From Castellaniella sp049673105 (GTDB taxonomy: Bacteria > Pseudomonadota > Gammaproteobacteria > Burkholderiales > Burkholderiaceae_B): a DNA stretch of 64,000 nucleotides. The DNA is taken from contig NZ_JBATXG010000008.1 in the NCBI RefSeq assembly GCF_049673105.1, forward strand, positions 62,001 to 126,000. Reading direction: 5' to 3'. Numbering within the stretch: position 1 is the first letter of the stretch; each line of letters opens with the position of its first letter. The position numbers and the translations under genes were made by a program. Below are positions 20,574 through 29,908 of the stretch, one piece after another. The notes beneath the pieces are model-generated. The model worked only from the letters and a program-made list of their open reading frames with translations, was not told the origin of the DNA and did not search any database.

Positions 20574-21377
20574 ATGTCCGCCCTTTCCGTCCGCCCTGAA
20601 ATCATCCATCCGTCCCTGTGGCGGGCCTCGCAGTTGGCGCGGGGCGGGGCGGCGTGCGTCGATACCGGTCACGCGATGTTGTCAGCCGAATTGCCGGGCG
20701 GGGGGTGGCCGGTCGGCAGTCTGACCGAACTGTTGCTGTCCCAGCCGGGCATTGGGGAATTGCGGCTGTTGCTGCCCGTGTTGCGGCGGTGCGCCGGGGT
20801 GCCGGCCCGCCGATCCGTGGTGCTGATCCAGCCGCCGCATGTGCTGCAGCCTTTGGCCCTGAACGGGTGGGGGGTGGATCCGGGCAGGGTCGTTCTGCTG
20901 CGGGCGGCGCGCCGGGCCGATGCCTTTTGGGCCGCCGAACAGGCGCTGCAGGCGGGTACCTGTCGGCTGGTGCTGCTATGGGCGGGCACCGGGCCGTCGA
21001 CCGCAAAGGGGCGGCGGCGTGTGCCGGCAGAAGACCCCGGCGTCCGACCGGGTGCCGGCGCCGCTATTCGCCCCGGGGCCTTGCGGCGTCTGCATTTGGC
21101 CGCCCAGGCTGGGTCCGCCCTGTTTTTCATGTTCCGCCCGTCCTGCGATGCGGATCAGTCTTCACCCGCGCCCCTGCGCCTGGCGCTGGCGCCCGCCTTC
21201 GGCGGCGTGCAGGTGGTCTTCATCAAGCGCCGAGGCCCCCGGCGCGACGAACCCCTGTTCGTGCCTTTGTCTCCGTCCCCGGTTTTACTCGACCATCATG
21301 TCCGTCTGGATCGGCGTGTCCCCGCCTTCGAACCTGCTGCAGCCCATCGCCTGCGCGCTGCTGCGGTTCACGCCTGA
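20574..21377 (+). CDS. imuA: ImuA, SOS mutagenesis accessory protein
   Basis: This 267-aa RecA/SulA-fold-like protein is found only with ImuB and DnaE2. Visible family features are the N-terminal IHPSLWRASQLARGG, the GGGWPVGSLTELLL segment, SVVLIQPPHVLQPLAL and the FGGVQVVFIKRRGPRRDEP region near the C-terminus. It acts with ImuB to let DnaE2 copy damaged DNA. The gene lies directly behind the LexA box. Its 3' end overlaps the ImuB start by 80 nt, which suggests coupled translation. The last 30 residues may be an extension relative to shorter homologues. Confidence 0.88.
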   Translation: MSALSVRPEIIHPSLWRASQLARGGAACVDTGHAMLSAELPGGGWPVGSLTELLLSQPGIGELRLLLPVLRRCAGVPARRSVVLIQPPHVLQPLALNGWGVDPGRVVLLRAARRADAFWAAEQALQAGTCRLVLLWAGTGPSTAKGRRRVPAEDPGVRPGAGAAIRPGALRRLHLAAQAGSALFFMFRPSCDADQSSPAPLRLALAPAFGGVQVVFIKRRGPRRDEPLFVPLSPSPVLLDHHVRLDRRVPAFEPAAAHRLRAAAVHA

Positions 21378-22716
21378 CCTGGCGCTGGCGCCGGAATCCC
21401 TCATCCTGATGGATGTCACGGCCAGCTTGCGCCTGTTTGGCGGCATCCGGCGCTTGCGGGCGCAGGTGCGCCAGGTGCTGGCAGCGTTCGGCGTTGCGTC
21501 CGCCGTCGTGTCGGTGGCGGCGTCCGGCCCAGTGGCCTGGATGCTGGCGCGCAGCGGGCGCGGCGGCAGCGCCCTGACGCGGCGTTCCTTGCAGCGGGCT
21601 GTCGCCCAGGTCTCATTGGCTGTTGCGCCGCCTGCGCGGCCCTTTGCCGACTGGTTCCGCGATCTGGGATGCGAAACCCTGGCCGATCTGCAGCGGCTGC
21701 CGCGTGTCGGTCTGAACAAGCGCTGCGGGCCGGCGCTGCTGGACTGGCTGGATCAGTTGTCGCTGGGGCAGCGTGAACTGGCGCCGACCGTCATGCCGTA
21801 TCGCCGACTGGAATTGCCGCCGGAATTCGATGCCGCGTTCGAACTGCCTGATCACATCGAACATGCGCCTGCCTTGCAGTGGGCGACGCAGCGTCTGATC
21901 CTGCAATTGTGCGGCTGGCTGGCGGGCTGCCAGCAGGACGTTACGGCGTTTACCGTGCTGCTGGCGCACGAGCGGCGCCCGCGCCGCGCACCGCCTACGG
22001 ATCTGTCGGGGCACACGCGTCGTGCAAGCACGGCGTCGCGTGCAGAACACCCGCCGATGGGCGAACCCACCCTCGTGCCGATCACCCTGGGCGCGCCGTC
22101 GCGCGATCCTGCGATCCTGACCCGGCTGGTGCAGGAACATCTCGCCCGCCTGATCCTGCCGGCTTCCGTGATTGCCGTGCGCCTGACGGCCACCCAATTT
22201 CAGGCCGCGCAGACCCCCAGCCTGGAACTATTCCCGGAACCCGGCGGCACGCCGCAGGATCATGCTCAGCTATTGGAACTGTTGGGCGCCCGTCTGGGGG
22301 CGGAAAACCTGCTGGCGCCGGCGCCCGTGGCCGATCACCGACCGGAACGCGCCGCCCGCTGGGCGCCTTTGAACCAAGTGCCATCGGGTCGTCGCCGGGC
22401 GGCAGCGCCAGACCCTGCCGATGCCGAGGGCGAACCTGCCGTCGCGGCGGGCGGCTTTCCCGTCGTCCCGCTGCCGCGACCGGTCTGGTTGCTGGACACC
22501 CCCGTGCCGCTGACTGTGCGCGTGCATCGTCCCTTCTATGGCACCCCGCTGCGCCTGGTCTCGCCTGCTGAACGGCTGGATTGCGGCTGGCAGGATGGTG
22601 GTCCCGTGACGCGTGACTATTTTGTCGCCGAAGACGAATCCGGCATCTGCTACTGGATCTTCCGGACTCAGGCGGTGGACGCGCCGGGCTGGTTTTTGCA
22701 TGGATTGTTCGGCTGA
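21298..22716 (+). CDS. imuB: ImuB, Y-family-like polymerase adaptor
   Basis: This 472-aa protein starts at MSVWIGVSPPSNLLQP. The frame is open further upstream to 20920, but that part is imuA in another frame. It is Y-family polymerase-like (SLILMDVTASLRLFGGIRR; finger region LGCETLADLQRLPRVGLNKRCG). ImuB proteins lack the polymerase catalytic acids and act as the hub binding the beta clamp, ImuA and DnaE2. A candidate clamp-binding stretch is QLSLG just after LLDWLD near residue 157. It is followed after 2 nt by dnaE2. Confidence 0.88.
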   Translation: MSVWIGVSPPSNLLQPIACALLRFTPDLALAPESLILMDVTASLRLFGGIRRLRAQVRQVLAAFGVASAVVSVAASGPVAWMLARSGRGGSALTRRSLQRAVAQVSLAVAPPARPFADWFRDLGCETLADLQRLPRVGLNKRCGPALLDWLDQLSLGQRELAPTVMPYRRLELPPEFDAAFELPDHIEHAPALQWATQRLILQLCGWLAGCQQDVTAFTVLLAHERRPRRAPPTDLSGHTRRASTASRAEHPPMGEPTLVPITLGAPSRDPAILTRLVQEHLARLILPASVIAVRLTATQFQAAQTPSLELFPEPGGTPQDHAQLLELLGARLGAENLLAPAPVADHRPERAARWAPLNQVPSGRRRAAAPDPADAEGEPAVAAGGFPVVPLPRPVWLLDTPVPLTVRVHRPFYGTPLRLVSPAERLDCGWQDGGPVTRDYFVAEDESGICYWIFRTQAVDAPGWFLHGLFG

Positions 22717-22718
22717 TC

Positions 22719-25700
22719 ATGGCGACCCTGCCCGATTATGCGGAACTGCAGTGCGCCAGCAATTTCTCCTTTCTGGAAGGCGCGTCCACGGCGAAAGAAC
22801 TCGTCGGGCGCGCCGCGCGGCTGGGGTATGCCGCCCTGGCGATCACCGACGAGTGTTCGCTGGCCGGGGTCGTGCGGGCGCACGTGGCGGCCAAACAGAT
22901 CGGCCTGCCGCTGATCGTCGGCGCCACGTTTCGTTTGACGGTCTGCGAGACGGGGGCGGTCTCTGCCGCCGATGAAAACAGCGTCGGCGCGCAGCGCGAC
23001 ATCGGCGATGCGGCGTTGACGCTCACCGCGCTGGCGCGCGACCGTGATGGCTACGGCAATCTATGTGAACTCATTTCCCTGGCGCGGATGCGCAGCCCCA
23101 AGGGCGGCTATCGCGTAACGCGTCGGGATCTGAGGCTGCGCGGCCTGCCCGGTTGCTGGATCATTCTGTCCCCCGATTATCCTGCCGACGAGACGATCCT
23201 GGACGAACAGATCCGCTGGGCCAAGGCCGTGTTCGATGATCGGCTGCGGGTCGCATTGACGCTGCATGCCCAGGCGCTGGACGACATCCACGGCGGGCGG
23301 GTCGCGCGCGCTGCGGCCCGCCACGACGTGCCGCTGGTGGCCACCGGATGGCCGCTGATGCATGCCCGTTCCTGCAAGCCCCTGCAGGACGTGATGACCG
23401 CCGTCCGCCTGGGCAAGACCGTGCATGAATGCGGCTATGCCTTGCAGCCCAATGCCGAGCGTCACCTGCGCAGCCGGCTGCGCCTGGCCCGTCTGTATCC
23501 CGTCGGCGCCTTGGCTGAAACCGTACGCATGGCGCAGGGCTGCCATTTTTCCCTGGACCAGTTGCGCTACGAATATCCCGACGAACTCGTGCCCGCAGGC
23601 GTCAGCCCCGCCGCCTGGTTGCGCCAGGAAACCCTGAAGGGCGCGCATCGACGGTTTCCCCAGGGCATTCCGCCGCCGGTGCGCCAGCAGATCGACCATG
23701 AACTGCAGTTGATCGCAGACCTGCGCTACGAGGCCTATTTTCTGACGGTCTATGACGTGGTGCAGTACGCCCGATCCCGTGACATTCTGTGCCAGGGGCG
23801 GGGATCCGCCGCCAATTCGGCGGTCTGCTATTGCCTGGGCATCACCGAGGTCGATCCGGCCCGCTCCAGCCTGCTGTTCGAACGCTTCATCAGCAAAGAA
23901 CGCAACGAACCGCCGGACATCGATGTGGATTTCGAACACCAGCGGCGCGAAGAAGTCATGCAGTATCTGTACCAAAAATATGGTCGGCATCGCGCCGCCC
24001 TGACGGCGGCGGTCGCCACGTATCGCGCGCGCGGCGCCTTGCGCGACGTGGGCAGGGCGCTCGGGGTGCCGGCGGACGTGATCGATCACGTGGCCCGTCA
24101 TTCCCGGCGTTTCGATGGCCGCGTCGATCTGTCGCAGCGTCTGGCCGACGTCGGCCTGGACATGGGGGCAGACGATGCCGTCAGTCTGTCCGCCGAGGCC
24201 CGCCGCAATCGCCACTGGGCGGCATTGGCCGACCGCCTGCAAGGATACCCGCGTCACCTGTCCCAGCATTCCGGCGGTTTCGTCATCAGCCGGGGACCGC
24301 TGACCCGCCTGGTGCCTGTGGAAAATGCCGCCATGGACGGGCGTACCGTCGTCCAATGGGACAAGGACGACATCGAGGCCCTGGGCATCCTGAAGGTCGA
24401 CATTCTGGCCCTGGGTATGCTGACCATGCTGCATCGCGCCCTGAACCTGATGGCCGAACGGTACGGGCGGTCGTTTGCCTTGCAGGATATCCCGCCCGAA
24501 GACCCGCAGACTTACGCCATGCTGTCGCAGGGCGACACCATCGGCGTGTTCCAGGTCGAATCCCGCGCCCAGATGGCCATGCTGCCGCGCTTGCGTCCGC
24601 AGAATTTCTACGACCTGGTGGTCCAGATCGCCATCGTGCGCCCCGGCCCCATGCAGGGCGGCATGGTGCACCCCTATCTGCGCCGCCGGGAAAAGAAAGA
24701 ACCCGTGACCTTTCCGTCCCCCGCGCTGGAACAGGCGCTGAAACGCACGCTGGGGGTGCCGATCTTCCAGGAACAGGTCATGCAGATCGCCATGCTGGCC
24801 GCCGGCTATACCCCCGGCCAGGCCGACGAGCTGCGTCGCGACATGGCGGCCTGGAAGCGTCATGGCAATATGGAAATCCATCATGATCGTCTGGTCAGCG
24901 GCATGCTGGCGCGGCATTACGATCGGGATTTTGCCGAGGGCATCTTCGCCCAGATCCGGGGCTTCGGCGAATACGGCTTTCCCGAAAGCCACGCCGCCAG
25001 TTTCGCGCTGCTGGCCTATGCCAGCGCCTGGCTGCGCTGCCACGAACCCGCCGTATTCCTGGCGGCCCTGTTGAACAGCCAGCCCATGGGGTTCTACACA
25101 CCTGCGCAACTGGTGCAGGATGCGCAACGGCGCGGTGTTCGGGTCCTGCCGGTGGACGTCACCGTCAGCCGCTGGGACAGCATGCTGGAAACAGACGCCG
25201 TGCGCCTGGGTTTTTCCCGCATCGCCGGCATGCGACCGGATGCCGGCGAACGCATCGCGCAGGCCCGCTCGCAGCAAGCCTTCGTGGATGTGGCCGATCT
25301 GGCGCATCGTGCACGGCTGGACCGCCATGACCTGCAGACGCTGGCACGGGCGGGCGCTTTACAGGCGCTGGCTGGTCGCAACCGCCGCGCCGCCCTGTGG
25401 CAGGCGGCAGCCGCCGTGCCGGACCGCGATCTGCTGCGCGGCACCGCCCGCGATGACGCCGATCCGGCGTTGACACTGCCCACCGAAGGGCAGGCCATCG
25501 CGGCGGATTACCGCGCCCTGGGCCTGACCCTGGGTCGTCATCCCGTCGCTTTGCTGCGCGCGCGTTTGCAGGCCGACCGCTTGCTGTCCGCCGCGCAATT
25601 GGCGGGCCTGCGCAACCGCCAATTGGCCCGCGCCTGCGGCCTGGTCACCGTGCGTCAGCGCCCGCAGACCGCCAAAGGCGTGGTGTTCATGACGCTGGAA

Positions 25701-25913
25701 GACGAAACCGGATCTGTCAACGTCATCCTGTGGCCGGATATCTTCAAGAAATACCGTCGCGAGGCCCTGGACGCACCCCTGCTGGCCGTCTACGGCATCT
25801 GGCAGACCGACGGCCAGGTCCACCACCTGATCGCCAAACGTCTGGCGGATCGCAGCGCGCTGCTGACCCAGACACTATCCGGGCTGGAAACTCCGTCCCG
25901 GGATTTCTGCTGA
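22719..25913 (+). CDS. dnaE2: Error-prone DNA polymerase DnaE2
   Basis: This 1064-aa C-family polymerase is shorter than replicative DnaE1 (about 1160 aa). It has an N-terminal PHP domain (YAELQCASNFSFLEGAS) and the palm with PPDIDVDFEHQRREEVMQY carrying catalytic aspartates. A helix-hairpin-helix region and a C-terminal OB domain (KGVVFMTLEDETGSVNVILWP) follow. It performs damage-induced translesion synthesis and mutagenesis together with ImuA/ImuB. It is the last gene of the LexA-controlled operon. A UUCG-capped stem lies 60 nt downstream (25974-25991). Confidence 0.95.
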   Translation: MATLPDYAELQCASNFSFLEGASTAKELVGRAARLGYAALAITDECSLAGVVRAHVAAKQIGLPLIVGATFRLTVCETGAVSAADENSVGAQRDIGDAALTLTALARDRDGYGNLCELISLARMRSPKGGYRVTRRDLRLRGLPGCWIILSPDYPADETILDEQIRWAKAVFDDRLRVALTLHAQALDDIHGGRVARAAARHDVPLVATGWPLMHARSCKPLQDVMTAVRLGKTVHECGYALQPNAERHLRSRLRLARLYPVGALAETVRMAQGCHFSLDQLRYEYPDELVPAGVSPAAWLRQETLKGAHRRFPQGIPPPVRQQIDHELQLIADLRYEAYFLTVYDVVQYARSRDILCQGRGSAANSAVCYCLGITEVDPARSSLLFERFISKERNEPPDIDVDFEHQRREEVMQYLYQKYGRHRAALTAAVATYRARGALRDVGRALGVPADVIDHVARHSRRFDGRVDLSQRLADVGLDMGADDAVSLSAEARRNRHWAALADRLQGYPRHLSQHSGGFVISRGPLTRLVPVENAAMDGRTVVQWDKDDIEALGILKVDILALGMLTMLHRALNLMAERYGRSFALQDIPPEDPQTYAMLSQGDTIGVFQVESRAQMAMLPRLRPQNFYDLVVQIAIVRPGPMQGGMVHPYLRRREKKEPVTFPSPALEQALKRTLGVPIFQEQVMQIAMLAAGYTPGQADELRRDMAAWKRHGNMEIHHDRLVSGMLARHYDRDFAEGIFAQIRGFGEYGFPESHAASFALLAYASAWLRCHEPAVFLAALLNSQPMGFYTPAQLVQDAQRRGVRVLPVDVTVSRWDSMLETDAVRLGFSRIAGMRPDAGERIAQARSQQAFVDVADLAHRARLDRHDLQTLARAGALQALAGRNRRAALWQAAAAVPDRDLLRGTARDDADPALTLPTEGQAIAADYRALGLTLGRHPVALLRARLQADRLLSAAQLAGLRNRQLARACGLVTVRQRPQTAKGVVFMTLEDETGSVNVILWPDIFKKYRREALDAPLLAVYGIWQTDGQVHHLIAKRLADRSALLTQTLSGLETPSRDFC

Positions 25914-26210
25914 ACGGGATAAAACGATGGCGGTTGCTCAGGTCTTTGGGCGGCGTGCATCAGATATTCATTGGGGGTCGTTCGTGACCCCGGCGAATAG
26001 GTGTTTTCCCTGTCCAGGCCCGTGCGCATCCCCTTTTGATGTCCAAAGCCCAGGGTTATCCCGGAACTATGTGCCAACCTTAAAGCACCTTATGGTGCTT
26101 TCCTTATAGTCGCCTGGAATGGCCTCCGGTACATTGCTTGAAACCGCCTGATCTGTGTAAAACCCCTGGTAATGCCGATGCGGCGGGCATATCAAAATCT
26201 GGAGACAACC
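25914..26210 (+). promoter_or_regulatory. Leader and operator region of the nucleobase permease
   Basis: This is 297 bp without a gene. GGGGTCG/TGACCCC around TTCG (25974-25991) may end dnaE2 transcription, although its T-run is weak. A perfect palindrome AAAGCACC-TTAT-GGTGCTTT (26082-26101) sits immediately before a candidate -10 TATAGT (26105-26110), a typical repressor-operator position. The following 100-nt leader includes ATGCC/GGCAT (26172-26176 and 26186-26190) close to the ribosome-binding site GGAG at 26201, and could be regulatory RNA. Confidence 0.5.
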
Positions 26211-27695
26211 ATGAGCAATTCCGTCGCCCCAGTCGATGAAATTTTGCCGATGGGCAAATTGACCGCACTGGGCCTGCAACACGTGCTGGTCATGTATGCA
26301 GGCGCAGTCGCCGTGCCGCTGATCATCGGTCGCGCCCTGAACCTGGACGCCCACGAGGTCTCCCTGCTGATTGCCGCCGACCTGTTCGCCTGCGGCCTGG
26401 TCACCATCATTCAGTCGCTGGGCGCTACACCGTGGTTCGGCATCAAACTGCCCGTCATCATGGGCGTCAGTTTCGCCCCGGTCGGCCCCATGATCCACAT
26501 CGCCAACAGCAACCCAGGGCACGAAGGCGCCCAGCTGCTGTTTGGCACCATCATCGCCGCGGGGATCATCACCATCATCATCGCCCCCTGGATCAGCCGC
26601 CTGCTGCGGTTCTTTCCGCCCGTGGTCACCGGCACCATCATCGCCATCATCGGCATCACGCTGATGCGCGTGGGCATCAACTGGATCTTTGGCAATCCCT
26701 TCGGCCCTACCGCGCCGTCCATCGTCGATCCCAGCTATGCCGAATGGCTGAAAAGCGCCCAGGCGGCTGCCGGGGCGCCGGGCTCGCCGCTGCCGGCAGT
26801 CCCGCAGGGGCTGGCGATTCTGCCCACCGTGCCCAATCCCCGCTATGCCGATCTGACCGGCGTGGGCGTGGCCGCCATCGTGCTGGTCTCCATTCTGCTG
26901 ATCGCCAAATTCTGCAAGGGCTTCCTGGGCAATATCGCCGTGTTGCTGGGCATCGTCATCGGGGCGATCATCGCCACCGCGATGGGCATCATGAATTTCG
27001 ACAAGGTCGCCAAGGCCGACTGGGTGGACATCGTCATGCCCTTTCACTTCGGCATGCCTAAATTCGATTTCTGGATGATCCTGACCATGACTCTGGTCAT
27101 GATCGTCATCCTGATCGAATCCACCGGCATGTTCCTGGCCCTGTCGGACATGACCGGCAAGAAGATCGGCCAGAAAGACCTGGCGCGCGGCCTGCGCACC
27201 GACGGCCTGGGCACTTTGATCGGGGGCATTTTCAATACCTTCCCGTACTCCAGCTTTTCCCAGAACGTCGGCCTGGTCGCCGTCACCGGCGTGCGCAGCC
27301 GCTTCGTCTGCGTGGCCAGCGGCGTGATCCTGGTGATACTGGGCCTGCTGCCCAAGCTGGCGGCTCTGGTGGAATCCTTGCCCACCGTCGTCCTGGGCGG
27401 CGCCGGCATCGTCATGTTCGGCATGGTCACGGCCACCGGCATCCGGATCCTGGGCGGGGTGGATTTCGTCAAGAACCGCAACAACGCCATGATCGTGGCG
27501 ATTTCCATCGGCATGGGCATGATTCCCGTGGTCGCCCCGAACTTCCGCCAGTGGATGCCGCATGCCATCCATCCCCTGATCGAATCCGGCATCCTGCTGA
27601 CATCCCTGTCGGCGGTGCTGCTCAACGTGTTCTTCAACGGCGCCCCGCACGACACCACGGCTGCCGTCGAGGCCGCCAAACACGCCGAGGCGTGA
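26211..27695 (+). CDS. Nucleobase:cation symporter-2 permease (xanthine/uracil family)
   Basis: This 494-aa integral membrane protein has about 14 hydrophobic segments. NCS2/NAT features are LGLQHVLVMYAGAVAVPLIIG near the N-terminus, GTIIAIIGITLMRVG, and the NAT signature region GGIFNTFPYSSFSQNVGLVAVTGV around residue 340, which suggests xanthine/urate rather than uracil specificity. The start at 26211 has GGAGACAACC directly upstream; an in-frame ATG at 26172 lacks that. It is transcribed alone and ends at a strong terminator. Confidence 0.9.
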   Translation: MSNSVAPVDEILPMGKLTALGLQHVLVMYAGAVAVPLIIGRALNLDAHEVSLLIAADLFACGLVTIIQSLGATPWFGIKLPVIMGVSFAPVGPMIHIANSNPGHEGAQLLFGTIIAAGIITIIIAPWISRLLRFFPPVVTGTIIAIIGITLMRVGINWIFGNPFGPTAPSIVDPSYAEWLKSAQAAAGAPGSPLPAVPQGLAILPTVPNPRYADLTGVGVAAIVLVSILLIAKFCKGFLGNIAVLLGIVIGAIIATAMGIMNFDKVAKADWVDIVMPFHFGMPKFDFWMILTMTLVMIVILIESTGMFLALSDMTGKKIGQKDLARGLRTDGLGTLIGGIFNTFPYSSFSQNVGLVAVTGVRSRFVCVASGVILVILGLLPKLAALVESLPTVVLGGAGIVMFGMVTATGIRILGGVDFVKNRNNAMIVAISIGMGMIPVVAPNFRQWMPHAIHPLIESGILLTSLSAVLLNVFFNGAPHDTTAAVEAAKHAEA

Positions 27696-27732
27696 TGCTT
27701 TGATCCGCCCCTGATCTGGGGTGGATCGCTGC

Positions 27733-27769
27733 AAATCGGCTCAGACGATGCCTGAGCCGATTTGTTTTT
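27733..27769 (+). terminator. Strong intrinsic terminator after the permease gene
   Basis: AAATCGGCTCAG (27733-27744) pairs perfectly over 12 bp with CTGAGCCGATTT (27752-27763) around a 7-nt loop and is followed by GTTTTT. A candidate -10 element TACAAT (27769-27774) for the next gene begins at the end of the T-run, so termination and the rfaH promoter are packed together. Confidence 0.92.
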
Positions 27770-27805
27770 ACAATATCCCTATCTTTAGCAAACGGTGGGC
27801 TCTTC

Positions 27806-28309
27806 ATGTCTGCAGACCTCAGCGCCCTCTGGTATGTCGCCCACACCAAACCCCGTCAGGAATCTACTGCGCGGGAACAGCTGCTGCGTCAGGATTTCGA
27901 GGTCTACCTGCCGCTGTTCAAGGTCTTCAAAAAGCCGCACGCCATCGGGCACGAGCCCATGTTCCCCCGTTACCTGTTCTTGCGGCCCACGAGGCCCACG
28001 CAATCGCTGTCGGTCGTGCGTTCCACCGTCGGGATCAGCCGCCTGGTGATGTTCGGCCCTCAGCCCGCCACCCTGGCCGATGCCGCCGTGCAGGCCATTC
28101 GGCAGGCCGAAACCCTGCGCGAATCCGCGCAGCTGGATCAGATCAGTCCTTTTCAGCCCGGCATGCCGGTGCAGATCCAGGATTCCCCCCTGGCCGGCAT
28201 CCAGGCCCTGGTCCAGTCGGTGTCCAAGGACCGCGTCACCCTGCTGCTGAACATCCTGGGCCGCGCCCAGACCATCCAGGTCGAATTCGGGCAGATTACG
28301 CCGCTGTGA
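27806..28309 (+). CDS. rfaH: RfaH-type NusG-paralogue antiterminator
   Basis: This 167-aa NusG family protein is closer to RfaH than to NusG. The N-terminal NGN domain (LWYVAHTKPRQESTAREQL, EPMFPRYLFL, TVGISRLVMFG) lines up with RfaH landmarks. The C-terminal part (FQPGMPVQIQDSPLAGIQALVQSVSKDRVTLLLNILGR) matches RfaH's convertible KOW domain, including the LLLN-L-N/G segment. RfaH binds RNA polymerase paused at ops and suppresses pausing and Rho termination across long virulence and polysaccharide operons. An ops-like element stands at 33036 before the polysaccharide locus. The gene is monocistronic here, followed by a convergent ligase gene. Confidence 0.87.
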   Translation: MSADLSALWYVAHTKPRQESTAREQLLRQDFEVYLPLFKVFKKPHAIGHEPMFPRYLFLRPTRPTQSLSVVRSTVGISRLVMFGPQPATLADAAVQAIRQAETLRESAQLDQISPFQPGMPVQIQDSPLAGIQALVQSVSKDRVTLLLNILGRAQTIQVEFGQITPL

Positions 28310-28408
28310 TGGGGCATGCCGCAGCCGTTGTGACAGTCGGGCCCGGCAACAGCTCACCATCCTGGACAGAGCGCCCGAAGCGGCCATGCTTGCCTTGCAC
28401 AAGCCTGA

Positions 28409-29701
28409 TTAGTCCGCTTTCCCTTCCGCTTCCCGCATCAGCGCCCACCACACCGCCAGGGACACCAGAAAAAACATCACCCCGTTGTTGCGCCCCAGGA
28501 TCACCTGGGTCAGGCCGAATGCCGCAAAGCCCGCCGGCAGGCTGGCGCCGCAGCAGGCCAGGATGCGCACCGTGGCGTCCGCGTGGCGCAGGCGCTGGGC
28601 GAAATACCAAAAACTCGCGATCAGCAGGACCAGAAACGCCATCAGGCCCAGCGTGCCCTGGTGCAGCCAGATCTCGATGAACTGATTGTGGGTGTTGGAC
28701 AGCTCCGCTACGAAAGGCGGTGTGCGGTTTTCCTGGACCATCGTGTCCAGGTGCGTCTTGTATTCCTGATGCCCCCAGCCCAGCAGCGGTCGTTTGGGGA
28801 TGCTGATCAGTGCAGCCTTCCAGGATTCCAGGCGCGCCCCGACGTTGTTGGTCGCATTGCCTTCTTGGCTGTAGGACTGCCACTCTGCAAAGGCCTCGTT
28901 GAAGCGTCGTTCGGCTAACTGACCCGCCGGCGACAAGACAACCACCAGCGTTACGGCCACGGTCAGCAACGTTGCGCCCGCCAGCAACTGGCGGCGGTGC
29001 CCACGGCGCATCAGCGCCAGGGCGGCCAGCACGATCAGGACGGGGATGGCCACCATCCCGCCGCGCGTGGCCGATGCGATAAAGGCATAGGCCCCGGCCA
29101 AGGCCCCGATCAGCAGAAAAACCATCCACCCTGGACGGCGCCGGATCGCAAACAGCGTCGCCCCCAGCACGCACCAGAACGCCATCATCAGCGCCATGTC
29201 CCCAAAGGGAATCGCACTGGTGACAAAGCCTTCGGCACGGACATGACCCAGTGCATGCACCTGCCACCACGCCACCCCCGCCGCGCCCAGGCTGCCCAGC
29301 GCCAGCCCGGCCCAGATCCAGTCCAGCCGCAGCCGCGCCTGCCGCAGCCCCCACAGAATGGGGATCGCCAGCAGGTAGCGCACCCCCTGGTCCAGATATT
29401 TGCCTGAATCGCCGTGCCAGATCACCGCCAGGGCATTGATCAGGAATACCGCCAGCAACAGGATCAGCAGTGTGCGGTCCTGGATGGTCCACGGCGCATG
29501 ACATTCAGACGCCTGTGCCGGGTGGCTGACCGCACAAGCCGGTCGCCACCGCCTGGAACAGGCCCACGCCGCCAACCCGCCGAGCAGCAGCAGGCCCCCG
29601 CCCCAGGAATAGCCGTTGGGGGCGGACAGCATCAGCAAAAAAAACAGCGCGGCGCTGGCGGACATCCAGACCGACAGCCGGGTGGCCGGATTGGGGATCA
29701 T
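28409..29701 (-). CDS. O-antigen ligase family membrane protein
   Basis: This 430-aa protein has about 11-12 TM segments. Its Wzy_C/WaaL domain includes RGGMVAIPVLIVLAALAL and a large periplasmic loop ending in AELSNTHNQFIEIWLHQGTLGL, whose HNQFIEI..G..G motif is shared by ligases and polymerases. A ligase role (transfer of O-antigen from undecaprenyl phosphate to lipid A-core) is favoured because it lies outside the O-unit cluster on the opposite strand. Wzy activity cannot be excluded. The first in-frame ATG at 29701 encodes MIPNPATRLSVWMS and is a plausible start. Confidence 0.8.
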   Translation of the reverse strand: MIPNPATRLSVWMSASAALFFLLMLSAPNGYSWGGGLLLLGGLAAWACSRRWRPACAVSHPAQASECHAPWTIQDRTLLILLLAVFLINALAVIWHGDSGKYLDQGVRYLLAIPILWGLRQARLRLDWIWAGLALGSLGAAGVAWWQVHALGHVRAEGFVTSAIPFGDMALMMAFWCVLGATLFAIRRRPGWMVFLLIGALAGAYAFIASATRGGMVAIPVLIVLAALALMRRGHRRQLLAGATLLTVAVTLVVVLSPAGQLAERRFNEAFAEWQSYSQEGNATNNVGARLESWKAALISIPKRPLLGWGHQEYKTHLDTMVQENRTPPFVAELSNTHNQFIEIWLHQGTLGLMAFLVLLIASFWYFAQRLRHADATVRILACCGASLPAGFAAFGLTQVILGRNNGVMFFLVSLAVWWALMREAEGKAD

Positions 29702-29908
29702 GGGGCAGGGCGACAGGAATAGAGATCGAAGGCCATTCTACTGGCTCTTGCCGCAGTGATTGGGTGGAACAGCCATCTTTATCACCCCTGTTCCGCCCGC
29801 GTGGCAGGGGCGGCGGTATCGAGTCAATCCCGATTGCGGATTCTGCCAATTTGCTTGACAAGATGGGTCGTCACATTTCGTGACTATTCGTCTTTATAGG
29901 AAATGAAT

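Noticed and set aside
26067..27734. 555-codon minus-strand open frame opposite the permease
   Set aside because: It is His/Asp/Gln-rich antisense of a conserved membrane protein and crosses the terminator region.
29812..29823. GGCGGTATCGAG upstream of the autotransporter, resembling an ops element
   Set aside because: It matches only 10 of 12 positions and changes the central GGTAGC core, so a functional RfaH site is unlikely. A nearby CCCCTG/CAGGGG hairpin may explain the GC-rich stretch.
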